The translations under genes were made by a program, and so were the position numbers. Positions 1 to 8,075 of a stretch of 64,000 nt of DNA are shown piece by piece. Under the pieces are notes generated by a model. It searched no databases. It saw nothing but the letters and a program-made list of their open reading frames with translations, and was not told the origin of the DNA. Source of the stretch: JACDCY01 sp964350145 (lineage in GTDB: Bacteria > Gemmatimonadota > Gemmatimonadetes > Gemmatimonadales > Gemmatimonadaceae). Every line of letters begins with the position of its first letter. Position 1 is the first letter of the stretch. The stretch covers positions 1-64,000 of the forward strand of contig CAYGJL010000013.1 in NCBI GenBank assembly GCA_964350145.1, written 5' to 3'.

Positions 1-38
1 GTAGCGCTGACCACCCCTTGACTTTCAAGACAACTGCT

Positions 39-79
39 GAGGCCGCAAGGGTCCTGAGTCCTCAATCCGAAGTCGTAAG
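39..79. repeat. Intergenic repeat, family 3 arm
   Basis: The core TGAGGCCGCAAGGGTCCT, followed by short AGTCCTCA-like words and AGTCG, recurs in the right half of the hairpin at 5855-6035. Only one arm lies here. Bases 1-124 contain no credible coding sequence apart from this arm and the arsR promoter. Confidence 0.6.
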
Positions 80-124
80 AGAACATGGCGAAACTGACGC
101 CGCCCCCGGGAAAAAAGGTGCCGC

Positions 125-154
125 TTGACATATCAACAAAACTTGATATATCAT
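125..154 (+). promoter_or_regulatory. arsR promoter, sigma-70 type
   Basis: A perfect -35 box TTGACA (125-130) is followed after 18 bases by TATCAT (149-154), a 5 of 6 match to the -10 consensus. The predicted transcription start falls near 161, which is the A of the arsR ATG, so the transcript may be leaderless. Confidence 0.7.
130..149. promoter_or_regulatory. ArsR operator (inverted repeat)
   Basis: ATATCAA (130-136) and TTGATAT (143-149) form a perfect inverted repeat with a 6-base spacer. It lies between the -35 and -10 boxes and touches both. ArsR/SmtB repressors classically bind such AT-rich dyads over their own promoters, so this is the likely arsenite-responsive autoregulatory site. 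Confidence 0.7.
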
Positions 155-160
155 TGGCGT

Positions 161-478
161 ATGGCAACCGCGACCGCAGGTAACACCGACAGGGCAGCGC
201 AGTGGTTTCACGCGCTCTCGGATCCCACCAGGCTGAGCATCGTCATGCGCCTCACGGGTGGCGAGCGGTGCGTGTGCGAGCTGACCGACGCGCTGGACGC
301 AGCGCAGTCGCGCCTCTCGTTCCACCTGAAGGTGCTGAGGGAGGCGGGGCTGATCGCCGATCGTCGCGATGGCCGGTGGGTGCATTACTCCCTCAACCGC
401 GAAGCCATCGAGGAAGCCGGGCAGTTCCTGGCATCCATCAAGCCGAAGCGGCGCCTGAAGGTGGAGTGCTGTGGGTAA
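161..478 (+). CDS. arsR: ArsR-family arsenic-responsive repressor
   Basis: Winged-helix metalloregulator of 105 residues. The DNA-recognition region contains C-V-C-E-L at residues 37-41, the classical As(III)-binding cysteine pair of ArsR, and the protein ends VECCG with two further cysteines (103-104). The fold shows the usual order: FHALSDPTR helix, the Cys motif helix, SRLSFHLKVLREAGLI recognition helix, and the RRDGRWVHYSL wing. A TTG at 125 would extend the frame, but that codon is the -35 box, so ATG 161 is preferred. It precedes arsM and probably represses itself and arsM, being released by trivalent arsenic. Confidence 0.9.
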   Translation: MATATAGNTDRAAQWFHALSDPTRLSIVMRLTGGERCVCELTDALDAAQSRLSFHLKVLREAGLIADRRDGRWVHYSLNREAIEEAGQFLASIKPKRRLKVECCG

Positions 479-480
479 CG

Positions 481-509
481 CAGTCACTAGTCACTAGTCA
501 CTAGTCACC
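481..509. repeat. GTCACTA tandem words (family 2 arm)
   Basis: About four tandem copies of the 7-base word GTCACTA lie between arsR and arsM. The same word array forms the right arm of the hairpin before the gene at 63676 and, as GTGACTA or GTGATTCG-like words, recurs at 35793-35830 and 61559-61663. Confidence 0.7.
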
Positions 510-530
510 ATATTTCCTTTCGGAGAATAA

Positions 531-1385
531 ATGACAAGCGCGACGATCCATGCGGACCTGAAGCAGGAAGTAAAGGACAAGTACGGCAGCGTAGCCAAGG
601 CCGTCGCCGAGGGCACCACCAGCGACGACGTCGGCTGCTGCTCGAGCGCGTGCTGCGGCTCCAGCACGGAGTCGTACGACCCCATCACCTCCAACCTGTA
701 CGACGAGGGCGAGAAGGCCGGCGTACCCGCCGAGGCGCTACTCGCGTCGCTCGGCTGCGGCAACCCGACCGCCCTCGCCCAGCTCAATGAAGGCGAGACC
801 GTGCTCGACCTCGGCTCCGGCGGCGGTATTGACGTGCTGCTGTCGGCCAAGCGTGTGGGACCGACGGGCAAGGTGTACGGCCTCGACATGACCGACGAGA
901 TGCTCGCGCTCGCCAACGAGAACAAGCGGCGCGCGGGCGCCGCCAACGTCGAGTTCCTCAAGGGCGAGATCGAGAATATCCCGCTGCCGGATGCGTCGGT
1001 GGACGTGATCATCTCGAACTGCGTCATCAACCTGTCGGCCGACAAGGCGCGCGTGCTGCGCGAGGCGTTCCGAGTGCTCAAGCCCGGCGGGCGGTTCGCC
1101 GTGTCCGACGTGGTCGTGCGCGGCCCCGTGCCCGCGGAAGTCAAGCGGAGCATGGAGCTGTGGATCGGCTGCGTCGCGGGTGCGCTCGAGGAGAGTGAGT
1201 ACACATCGCTACTCGGCGCGGCGGGCTTCGAGCAGATAGACATCGAGCCGACGCGGATCTACAAGGCGGAAGACGCGGCCGCGTTCCTGGCGAACGCCGT
1301 ACAGGATGTCGCCGTGGTCGCGCGAGAAATAGACGGCAAGTTTCTCAGCGCGTTCGTGCGCGCGACGAAGCCGCTGGGCAAGTAG
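531..1385 (+). CDS. arsM: Arsenite S-adenosylmethionine methyltransferase
   Basis: ArsM of 284 residues, which methylates As(III) using SAM to give mono- to trimethylated arsenicals. The Rossmann SAM site is DLGSGGGIDVLLSA (93-106), with LKPGGRFAVSD at 183-193. The three cysteines conserved in ArsM enzymes are present: C76 (LGCGNP), C164 (SNCVINLS) and C214 (WIGCVAGAL). An additional N-terminal cluster C36, C37, C41, C42 matches the GCCxxxCC stretch common in bacterial ArsM. A good Shine-Dalgarno, GGAG at 522-525, sits 5 bases before the ATG. It lies directly downstream of arsR and is presumably co-controlled. Confidence 0.95.
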   Translation: MTSATIHADLKQEVKDKYGSVAKAVAEGTTSDDVGCCSSACCGSSTESYDPITSNLYDEGEKAGVPAEALLASLGCGNPTALAQLNEGETVLDLGSGGGIDVLLSAKRVGPTGKVYGLDMTDEMLALANENKRRAGAANVEFLKGEIENIPLPDASVDVIISNCVINLSADKARVLREAFRVLKPGGRFAVSDVVVRGPVPAEVKRSMELWIGCVAGALEESEYTSLLGAAGFEQIDIEPTRIYKAEDAAAFLANAVQDVAVVAREIDGKFLSAFVRATKPLGK

Positions 1386-1396
1386 GGGATCCGCAG

Positions 1397-2140
1397 ACGT
1401 CGCGCTACGCGCTGATCTCCGACATCCACGCCAATCTTCCGGCGTTGGAGGCCGTGCTCCGTCACATCGACGGGGCACGGCCTGTCACAGCCACATACCA
1501 CGTCGGGGATCTAGTCGGGTACGCGCCGTGGCCCAATGAAACCGTCGCGCTGCTGCGCGAGCGCGGAATCCAGGGAGTGGCCGGCAACTATGACTCGACT
1601 GTTGCCGCCGACTACAAGCACTGCGGCTGCAGGTACGAGAACGCCGACCAGGAGCGGCTGTCGCACGTTTCGTTCGAATGGACCAAGACCAACGTCATGC
1701 CCGAGACGAAGAAGCTGCTCGGCGAGCTGCCGTTCCGACTCGACGTTCGACCTTCGGGCGGGCACTCGACCGGCCCAACACTCGCGCTTGTGCACGGCAC
1801 GCCCGTGCTAAATACGGTGTACTGGACGGAAGATCGCCCAGCCGACTTCTGCCGGAAGATGGCGGCGCTGGCGGGCCTCAAGGCCGGGGACGTGCTGGCG
1901 TTCGGCCACACGCACAACCCGTGGCACCGCGAGGTGGACGGCGTCCACTTCGTGAATACCGGGAGTGTCGGCCGGCCCAAGGACGGGGATCCCCGCGCGG
2001 GGTACGTCACGGTGGACCTCGCGGGCCCGGCTCCCGTGGTGGAGTTTATACGCGTGGAATACGACATCGAGCGCGCGGCACGGGCAATCACGGACGCCGG
2101 TCTCCCACGGGAGTTCGCGGACATGCTGCGATCCGGCTGA
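1397..2140 (+). CDS. YfcE/MJ0936-type metallophosphoesterase, unusual start
   Basis: Calcineurin-like phosphoesterase. The N-terminal metal motif S-D-I-H (codons 1418-1429) followed by ANLPALEAVL is typical, as are GDLVGYAPWPNE, G-N-Y-D, LVHGTP, GHTHNPW and NTGSVGRPKDGDPRAGY. The first ATG/GTG/TTG in frame is TTG 1445, which lies after the catalytic SDIH motif, so translation must begin earlier. I found no standard start upstream back to 1322. The best candidate is ACG 1397, placed where family members usually begin (ACG-S-R-Y-A-L-I-S), with AGGGG at 1384-1388 as a possible Shine-Dalgarno. A T-to-C sequence error is equally possible. Substrate unknown; it follows arsM by 11 bases. Confidence 0.8.
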   Translation, partial: TSRYALISDIHANLPALEAVLRHIDGARPVTATYHVGDLVGYAPWPNETVALLRERGIQGVAGNYDSTVAADYKHCGCRYENADQERLSHVSFEWTKTNVMPETKKLLGELPFRLDVRPSGGHSTGPTLALVHGTPVLNTVYWTEDRPADFCRKMAALAGLKAGDVLAFGHTHNPWHREVDGVHFVNTGSVGRPKDGDPRAGYVTVDLAGPAPVVEFIRVEYDIERAARAITDAGLPREFADMLRSG

Positions 2141-2159
2141 TCTCCGGGCGAAGAGCGCA

Positions 2160-3035
2160 ATGCCGATGACGCAGGTGAGCAGGGGCATCAGGTCGGCGCA
2201 GTTCGGCGTGCTGGTGAACGCCGTGCTCGCGGTGACCAAGCTGGTCGCGGGCGTCGTCGGCAACACCTACGCGCTGATCGCCGACGCCGTCGAATCCACG
2301 GCCGACATTTTCTCCTCGCTCGTCGTGTGGGGCGGGTTGCACGTCTCCGGCCGCGAGCCGGACGACGATTATCCGTTCGGCTACGGCAAGGCCGAGGCGC
2401 TCGCGGCGGCCGTCGTCTCGCTCATGCTGCTCGGCGCCGCCATCGGCATCGCGTACCAGGCGGTGGGCGAGATACGCACGCCGCACAACTCTCCCGCCCC
2501 GTGGACGCTCGGGGTCCTCGTGGCGGTGATAGTGACGAAGCTCGTGCTGGCGCGGCGCGTGCGCGCGGTGGGAGTGGACATCGGCAGCAGGGCGGTGGAA
2601 GCCGACGCCTCGCACCATCTGAGCGACACGATCACATCGGCGGCCGCGTTCATCGGAATCACGATCGCCGTCTGGGGCGGCGAAGGCTGGGAGTCGGCCG
2701 ACGACTGGGCCGCGCTGCTAGCCACGGGCATCATCGCGTACAACGGCGTGGTCATGCTGCGCTCGGCGATGCGCGATCTGATGGACAAGATGCCCGGCGC
2801 GGACATCGTCCAGCCGGTTCGTCGCGCGGCGGAGAGCGTACCGGGTGTGCTCGCCACGGAGAAGCTCGCAGTACGCAGAACCGGAATGACCTACCGCGTC
2901 ACGCTGCACGTCCAGACCGAGCCTTCGCTGCCGATCCGTGACGCACACATCGTTGGCGGGATGGTGAAGAGTGCGATCCGCGCCGCCGTCCCGCGCGTGG
3001 ACTCGGTCCTAGTCCACCTCGAGCCATACGAGTAA
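2160..3035 (+). CDS. Cation diffusion facilitator (CDF) metal exporter
   Basis: Inner-membrane H+/divalent-cation antiporter of 291 residues. The family site is seen as IADAVESTADIFSS in the second membrane segment and HHLSDT (HxxxD) in the fifth. The C-terminal cytoplasmic domain (about residues 200-291) contains the histidine-bearing end VLVHLEPYE typical of CDF dimerisation domains. ATG 2160 or ATG 2166 are both possible; a longer upstream extension would overlap the phosphoesterase and lacks CDF homology. It lies 19 bases after the phosphoesterase, so the arsR-arsM-phosphoesterase-CDF order may be a single metal-stress transcript. Zn, Fe or Mn specificity cannot be told from sequence. Confidence 0.88.
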   Translation: MPMTQVSRGIRSAQFGVLVNAVLAVTKLVAGVVGNTYALIADAVESTADIFSSLVVWGGLHVSGREPDDDYPFGYGKAEALAAAVVSLMLLGAAIGIAYQAVGEIRTPHNSPAPWTLGVLVAVIVTKLVLARRVRAVGVDIGSRAVEADASHHLSDTITSAAAFIGITIAVWGGEGWESADDWAALLATGIIAYNGVVMLRSAMRDLMDKMPGADIVQPVRRAAESVPGVLATEKLAVRRTGMTYRVTLHVQTEPSLPIRDAHIVGGMVKSAIRAAVPRVDSVLVHLEPYE

Positions 3036-3067
3036 TTCGTATTGGTGTTGCTGCTCGCTGCTCGCTG

Positions 3068-4000
3068 CTAGCTGCACTTCCCCTCGCCCCAATCTCTGAA
3101 CGTCTCGCCGGGCACGGGCACGAACTCCCATTGATACGCGCCGTCGCCGAGCGAGAGCTTGATCACGCCCGTCGCGCTCGTGAGCACCTCGCTGTTGGGT
3201 TGCGGCTCGCGCGGATCGTACGGCTTGAAGCCGCCGGTACCGACCACGAACTGGCGCACGCCGCGCGCTTCGTCGAGCGTGCCATCCGCGGTCATGGGCG
3301 CGAACCGCTCGTAGATGTGATCGTGGCCGGCGAGCGCGAGCTCCACGCCGGCGTCGTACAGGATCTGCCAGATCGCCGCCATGCGCGACTCCGATCCGTG
3401 CGGACCGGAGCTGAACCGCGGATGATGCGCGATGGCGATCTCGCAGCCGCGGTCGCGCCCGGCCAGCCGCGCGCGCAGCCAGCGCGCCTGCTCCGAATCG
3501 GCGGCCACCGCGATGTTGCTGTTGAGCATCAGGACGAGCCAATCTCCCAGCTCGAAGCTGTAGTAGCCGCGACCGGGCGGACCCGCCTGCTCGCCAAAGT
3601 ACGCGTAGTAGGCGGCCGCTCCGCGCGTCCTGTAGTCGTGGTTGCCGGGAACCGGCCGCGTGCGCGCACGGTGGCGGCCCCAGGATGGGTCGTAGCACGC
3701 CCGGAACTCGTCCGCCGTTCCATTCGGGTAAGCGTTGTCGCCGGCGGTGAAGACCGTACCGGGGATCCTGTCCAGCAGGGCGGCGGTGGCTTCGTCGGCG
3801 CCCGTGGCGCACGAAGCGATGTCCCCCGCGCCCACGAGCACTTCCGCGCCGGGCATCGGGGTGAGCGGCGGCGTGGGATTGCCGCCCTCGACCACCGTAC
3901 GGCTGCGGCGCTCGTTGCAGGCCGCGAGCAGTAGGACGGCGCCGCAGCAGGCCAGCGCCAGACGCCGCCACGCGCCGGCGGAAATGACTAACTTTGACAT
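3068..4000 (-). CDS. Metallophosphoesterase lipoprotein
   Basis: Predicted exported lipoprotein of 310 residues: a hydrophobic signal ends in the lipobox LLAAC. The mature part carries a full set of metallophosphoesterase motifs in order: GDIASC, GDNAY, GNHDY, AHHPRFSSG and GHDHIYERF, resembling purple-acid-phosphatase-like and alkaline phosphatase D-like periplasmic hydrolases. Substrate unknown, perhaps phosphomonoesters or nucleotides. It is divergent from ferritin with only 24 bases between start codons, so the two promoters must overlap the opposite coding regions. Its 3' end faces the CDF gene across a short GCTCGCT-repeat stretch (3055-3073). Confidence 0.85.
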   Translation of the reverse strand: MSKLVISAGAWRRLALACCGAVLLLAACNERRSRTVVEGGNPTPPLTPMPGAEVLVGAGDIASCATGADEATAALLDRIPGTVFTAGDNAYPNGTADEFRACYDPSWGRHRARTRPVPGNHDYRTRGAAAYYAYFGEQAGPPGRGYYSFELGDWLVLMLNSNIAVAADSEQARWLRARLAGRDRGCEIAIAHHPRFSSGPHGSESRMAAIWQILYDAGVELALAGHDHIYERFAPMTADGTLDEARGVRQFVVGTGGFKPYDPREPQPNSEVLTSATGVIKLSLGDGAYQWEFVPVPGETFRDWGEGKCS

Positions 4001-4024
4001 TGTCCAACCTCAACCCATCGAGCC

Positions 4025-4537
4025 ATGATGATCAGCAAAGAAACAGCGGACGCGCTGAATGCACAGGTGGGGCACGAGTTCGGTGCGTCTCTGCAGTACG
4101 TAGCCATCTCCTGCTACTTCAACCAGGAAGGGCTGCCGGAGCTGGCGCACCACTTCCAGCTCCAGGCCGACGAAGAGCGCGCGCACGCGATGAAGATCGT
4201 CCAGTATATCGTGGACGCCGACGCGCCTCTCAAGATACCGTCCATCCCCGCGCCGAGGGCCGGCTTCAAGTCGGCGGAGGAAGTGGTGCAGCTCGCCCTG
4301 GACTGGGAGCTGAAGGTCACGAAGCAGATCAACGACCTGATGGATCTCGCTATCAAGCAGAACGAACACCTGACCAAGAACTTCCTGGAGTGGTTCGTCA
4401 ACGAGCAGCTCGAGGAAGTGTCCAGCATGGACCAGCTGCTGCGGATGGTCCGCCGCGCGGGTGAGCAGGGGCTGATGTTCGTCGAGAGCCACTTGGCGCG
4501 GAAGCTTCACGGCGGGGCGGTGGAAGCCGGAGCCTGA
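4025..4537 (+). CDS. ftnA: Bacterial non-haem ferritin
   Basis: Ferritin of 170 residues, the normal length for FtnA-type iron storage proteins. The ferroxidase-centre residues appear in the expected helices: E in QVGHEFGASLQY, DEERAHAMKI in helix B, and NEQLEEV in helix D. It oxidises Fe(II) and stores it in a 24-subunit shell in the cytoplasm. ATG 4025 is immediately followed by a second ATG (4028), and either could be used. It is followed 37 bases later by a permease gene. No clear Fur box was recognised. Confidence 0.93.
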   Translation: MMISKETADALNAQVGHEFGASLQYVAISCYFNQEGLPELAHHFQLQADEERAHAMKIVQYIVDADAPLKIPSIPAPRAGFKSAEEVVQLALDWELKVTKQINDLMDLAIKQNEHLTKNFLEWFVNEQLEEVSSMDQLLRMVRRAGEQGLMFVESHLARKLHGGAVEAGA

Positions 4538-4574
4538 CGCTGGCCCCGCGCCGGAACGCAGGCCGGCTGCCCGC

Positions 4575-5363
4575 GTGACGATACTCGCGGCCGTACTCGC
4601 GGTCGTAGTCGGAATTTCCCTGGGACTGCTCGGCGCCGGCGGCTCGGTGCTGACGGTCCCGATTTTCGTGTACGTGCTCGGTGTCGAGGCGAAGCCCGCG
4701 ATCGCGATGAGCCTCGGCGTCGTGGGCGCGACCGCGATCGTGGCGGCGCTCACTCATCTGCGCGGCAGGAACGTGTCGTTCCGCGTGGCGGCGATCTTCG
4801 GTCCTGCGGCGATGATCGGCGCGTACTTCGGGGCCCGGCTCGCGCTGTACATCTCCGGCCGGGCGCAACTCATCGGGTTCGGCATGGTCCTGCTGGTTTC
4901 GGCCGCGCTCATGATCCGGAACGCGCGGCGCGGCGCGGTCGAGAGCCCGACGGCCGGCGTTCCCCGCGTGGACGCGCGCGCGGCTCTCTTGCTGACGCTC
5001 CAGGGGCTCGGCGTGGGCGTGCTGACCGCGATCATCGGCGTAGGCGGGGGGTTTGTGATCGTACCAGCGCTGGTGCTGATCGCGGGTCTGCCGATGCGCG
5101 TCGCCGTGGGAACCTCGCTCGTGATCATCTCGCTGAATGCGCTGAGCGGATTCGCCGGGTATCTGGGTAATGTTGAGATCGACTGGCCGCTGGTCGGCAC
5201 TTTCACCGCGCTCGCCGCGGCGGGGACCGTCGCGGGATCGTTCTGGTCGCGCCGCGTGCCGCAGGCGAAGCTCAAGCAGATGTTCGCGTATCTCCTCATC
5301 GCCGTCGCGCTGTACGTGCTGTATCGCACTCTGTTGGTGGATCCCGTGAGCGGCTCCGTCTGA
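4575..5363 (+). CDS. TauE/SafE-family permease
   Basis: Integral membrane protein of 262 residues with about eight hydrophobic segments and the duplicated TauE/SafE signature, seen as GLLGAGGSVLTVP in the first half and GVGGGFVIVPALV in the second. The family exports sulfite, sulfoacetate or other organic anions across the inner membrane; the substrate here is not evident. GTG 4575 is the only sensible start. The central loop (RNARRGAVESPTAG) separates the two halves. It may be co-transcribed with ferritin, but nothing in the sequence ties their functions together. Confidence 0.85.
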   Translation: MTILAAVLAVVVGISLGLLGAGGSVLTVPIFVYVLGVEAKPAIAMSLGVVGATAIVAALTHLRGRNVSFRVAAIFGPAAMIGAYFGARLALYISGRAQLIGFGMVLLVSAALMIRNARRGAVESPTAGVPRVDARAALLLTLQGLGVGVLTAIIGVGGGFVIVPALVLIAGLPMRVAVGTSLVIISLNALSGFAGYLGNVEIDWPLVGTFTALAAAGTVAGSFWSRRVPQAKLKQMFAYLLIAVALYVLYRTLLVDPVSGSV

Positions 5364-5386
5364 CCTGACTCGACCTTTCCTTCGAG

Positions 5387-5854
5387 ATGTCCCAGAGAAT
5401 CCTGCTGCTTCAGATCACGCTGCAAGCGCTGTCGTCCATCGCGATCGCGGGCGGTCTCATTTACGCGGCCGTTCAGTTTCGCAGCACGCGCAAGGCGCAG
5501 CTCGTGACGAATTTTTCCAAGCTCGTCGAGCTGCAGTACAACCTGCGTTACCTGCGGGTGCAGGATCCGTCCATCGCGTCGGTGCATGCGCACGACGTCG
5601 CGCATCTCGGTTCGGACCGTGAGATCCGGGAGTACTTTCTCAACCTGATGCAGTTATCCGTGTTTGAGATCGCCTGGTACGCGCACCATCAGAAGCAGCT
5701 TTCCGACGAGTACTTCGATTCGTGGGTGAGGCGCATGGGCCAGCTCGCCCGGGAAGAGTCCTTCCGCAAGATGATTCGGAGCCCATCGTCGAAGATTATG
5801 CACGACGACTTCGAGACATACATCACGCGGCTGGTGGACTCGACTGCGGAGTGA
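5387..5854 (+). CDS. Small membrane-anchored protein of unknown function
   Basis: A 155-residue protein with one N-terminal membrane helix (about residues 8-30), followed by a soluble, mostly helical domain rich in charged residues (FSKLVELQYNLRYL, YFDSWVRRMGQLAREESF). I do not recognise a family with confidence; it resembles the many short DUF4760-like proteins with one anchor and a helical cytoplasmic part. It follows the permease by 23 bases and precedes a long hairpin, suggesting the end of a transcription unit. Confidence 0.7.
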   Translation: MSQRILLLQITLQALSSIAIAGGLIYAAVQFRSTRKAQLVTNFSKLVELQYNLRYLRVQDPSIASVHAHDVAHLGSDREIREYFLNLMQLSVFEIAWYAHHQKQLSDEYFDSWVRRMGQLAREESFRKMIRSPSSKIMHDDFETYITRLVDSTAE

Positions 5855-6035
5855 GGACTTTGCGGCCTCAGGACTAATGGCCATCGCGGATCGGCGATTA
5901 ATCGAGGACGGAGGACTGAGGAGGGAGCGAAAGAAGTGCGGATTGTTTCTCTCCGCGATCCTCCGTCCTCGATTAATCGCCGATCCGCGATTGTAGTGAG
6001 TCCTGAGGCCGCAAGGGTCCTCAGTCCGCAGTCGC
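5855..6035. repeat. Long nested intergenic hairpin (family 3)
   Basis: Two nested inverted repeats. The outer arms are GCGGCCTCAGGACT and AGTCCTGAGGCCGC. The inner arms start ATCGCGGATCGGCGATTAAT and continue GAGGACGGAGGA, mirrored by TCCTCCGTCCTCGATTAATC and following bases. The loop is GAGGGAGCGAAAGAAGTGCGG-like. Its right flank GAGGCCGCAAGGGTCCTCAG is shared with 39-79. It lies just after a stop codon and before the tRNA gene. Confidence 0.8.
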
Positions 6036-6097
6036 ATGCGATTGAGTGGAGGACCGCGGTGGGGTATGTTTAGGGTCTGTCCGCGCAAAGCGGCGGA

Positions 6098-6171
6098 CGG
6101 GACGTGGCGCAGCCCGGTAGCGCACCTGAATGGGGTTCAGGGGGCCGCGGGTTCAAATCCCGCCGTCCCGA
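6098..6171 (+). tRNA. tRNA-Pro (anticodon GGG)
   Basis: A complete 74-base cloverleaf: acceptor CGGGACG (6098-6104) pairs with CGTCCCG (6164-6170), with A73 as discriminator. The D-stem is GCGC/GCGC. The anticodon stem is CCTGA/TCAGG with loop ATGGGGT and anticodon GGG at 6132-6134. The T-arm is GCGGG-TTCAAAT-CCCGC. The CCA end is not encoded. It reads CCC and, by wobble, CCU proline codons. A rho-independent terminator follows. Confidence 0.97.
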
Positions 6172-6183
6172 TTCAGTGAAGTC

Positions 6184-6220
6184 AAAGCACCGTCGGCTTT
6201 TAAGCTGACGGTGCTTTTTC
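6184..6220 (+). terminator. Rho-independent terminator after tRNA-Pro
   Basis: Stem AAAGCACCGTCGGCTT pairs with AAGCTGACGGTGCTTT around a TT loop and ends in a T run. It closes the tRNA transcript. The rest of the stretch to 6446 shows nothing I can support. Confidence 0.9.
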
Positions 6221-6446
6221 TTCGCTACCAGGTCGTTCCAGCTTCGCTCACATTTGTACCTGGTGATCGCGTCGCTGCGCCTCTTTGCGCCGGGTGGAGG
6301 GAGCGCTCTCAACGTCACTCGCAGGGAACGGCGTGACGGGCAAGAAGCCGCACCCGCCTGTTGCGAGTGTAGCCCAAATGGGTGGAGTTTCCACAACGTG
6401 TTCGCGACCGGTCCTTGGCGTCATCGCGCTACGTGCCCGGAGCCGC

Positions 6447-7928
6447 TCACCGCCTTTGGAGAATTTCCTCCCGTTCTCTAGAGCGTGGCGGTTTCGTGCC
6501 CGCGCGCTCGGCGCGGCGCGCGATCGCGCGCGACATTCCGGCGAAGAACAGCTCGTGGATGGGGTATAGCAGGTACCAATAGAGCAGGCCGAGGAAGCCG
6601 TACGGCTCGAAGAACGCCGTCTGCACGAGTAGCGCATCCCCTCCGGGCCTGTTCGAGGCCTCGAATTGCAGCCATGCCCGGCCGGGGACTTTCATTTCGG
6701 CACGCAGGCGGACGAGGCGTCCGGGGTCCACCGCCTCTACCCGCCAGAAGTCGAGCGTGTCGCCCGGACGCAACTCGTCGGGGTTGCGGCGTCCTCGGCG
6801 TAATCCCACGCCTCCCACGAGCCGATCCATCGCTCCTCGTAGCTTCCATCCCCCTTCGCCGTAGAACCAGCCGCGATCACCCCCGATCCCGGAAAACGTC
6901 GCGAACAACTCGGCGGCGCTGGCTGCCGACTCGATCCGGCGTTCGTCGAGGATCATTCCTTCGGAAACCTTGAGTGTGACTCCCGGCTGGAGTCCGGTCC
7001 GCGCACCGGTCCAGTAGGTCTCGACGGCCCCCGATTGAATGCGCTGCAGCGCGCGCCGAACCGCCTCGCGGTATGGGATGAGTGCCACCGCGAACAACTC
7101 TTCTGCCGCGTGATCGTGCACCACGACTTCGTTGTGCATGCCTTCGATCAGCGCGCGCGAAATCGACACAGGGATTGGGGTGATCATATGAAGGAACAGC
7201 GACGACAGTCTCGGCGTCAGCACCGGGAGCGGAACGAGAACCCGAGTGAGTTTTCGCACTGCAGCGTAGCCCAGCATCATCTCGCGGTACGACAGCACGT
7301 CTGGACCGCCGATCTCCAGCGTGCGCCCCACCGAACCCGGCTCTTGCAGCGCGAGCGTGAGGTAGTCGAGCACGTTCGCGATCGCGATCGGCTGGCAGCG
7401 CGTCGCCATCCATCGTGGCGTGAACATCAGGGGGAGCCCCTCGGTGAGGTACCGGATGATCTCGAACGAGATGCTCCCCGAGCCCACGATCACCGCGGCG
7501 CGGAACTCTGTGAGTGGCACCCCGGAAGAACGCAGGATGCGGCCCACTTCGTGCCGCGACGCGAGATGCGGAGAGAGCGCCTCGTCGGTCTTGCCAAGCC
7601 CGCCGAGGTAGATGATCCGACGCACTCCGGCCGCGCTCGCGGCCATGCCGAAATGCTCGGCGGCCATTCGGTCGCGGTCCTCGAATTTTCCCTCGCCCTG
7701 CGTCATGGAGTGGATGAGGTAGTACGCGACGTCCACTCCCTCCATTGCCGGGAGGAGGCTTCCAGCATCGAGCGCGTCCCCTCGGCGAACGTCGACCCGC
7801 TCCCAGCCGCGTCCGGAAATGTGCGAGGGATCCCGTGCGAGGCAGACGATCTCGTGCCCGATGGCGAGCAGGCGCGGCACGAGGCGACCCCCGACGTACC
7901 CGGTGGCGCCAGTGACGAGGATCTTCAT
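6447..7928 (-). CDS. NAD(P)-binding epimerase-like protein with DUF2867 domain
   Basis: A 493-residue two-domain protein. Residues 1-300 are an atypical short-chain dehydrogenase/NmrA-like Rossmann fold starting MKILVTGATGYVGGRLVPRLL, with YLIHSM and GVRRIIYLGGLG. The C-terminal part (about 310-480) matches the DUF2867 style (TLDFWRVEAVDPGRLVRLRAEMKVPGRAWLQFE, then TAFFEPYGFLGLLYWY), close to proteins annotated YbjT-like SDR. The last segment is hydrophobic and may touch the membrane. Catalytic role unknown, probably a nucleotide-sensing or redox function. Confidence 0.85.
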   Translation of the reverse strand: MKILVTGATGYVGGRLVPRLLAIGHEIVCLARDPSHISGRGWERVDVRRGDALDAGSLLPAMEGVDVAYYLIHSMTQGEGKFEDRDRMAAEHFGMAASAAGVRRIIYLGGLGKTDEALSPHLASRHEVGRILRSSGVPLTEFRAAVIVGSGSISFEIIRYLTEGLPLMFTPRWMATRCQPIAIANVLDYLTLALQEPGSVGRTLEIGGPDVLSYREMMLGYAAVRKLTRVLVPLPVLTPRLSSLFLHMITPIPVSISRALIEGMHNEVVVHDHAAEELFAVALIPYREAVRRALQRIQSGAVETYWTGARTGLQPGVTLKVSEGMILDERRIESAASAAELFATFSGIGGDRGWFYGEGGWKLRGAMDRLVGGVGLRRGRRNPDELRPGDTLDFWRVEAVDPGRLVRLRAEMKVPGRAWLQFEASNRPGGDALLVQTAFFEPYGFLGLLYWYLLYPIHELFFAGMSRAIARRAERAGTKPPRSREREEILQRR

Positions 7929-8075
7929 CGTCGCTCAGAAAGCACGTGAGAGTCCAACGCCATCTTTGGCTTGAATGCCGGTGAATGGTTCCGTCGGGGA
8001 CATCGCATTCTGTTCGCTCCCGCTGCGCAACGATATCTTCGCTACAAAGCGTGGACCTGTCCACCTATCCCCCGA

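Noticed and set aside
62..487. Minus-strand ORF opposite arsR
   Set aside because: Its composition is a reverse-complement shadow of arsR, with no family resemblance.
3131..3934. Long plus-strand ORF within the metallophosphoesterase gene
   Set aside because: Arg/Ala/His-rich antisense translation typical of GC-rich DNA; the minus-strand frame has a complete motif set.
6070..6396. Minus-strand ORF ending RRDLNPRPPEPHSGALPGCATS-like sequence
   Set aside because: It is the antisense of tRNA-Pro, a well-known spurious translation (RRDLNPRPPEP); no gene is present.
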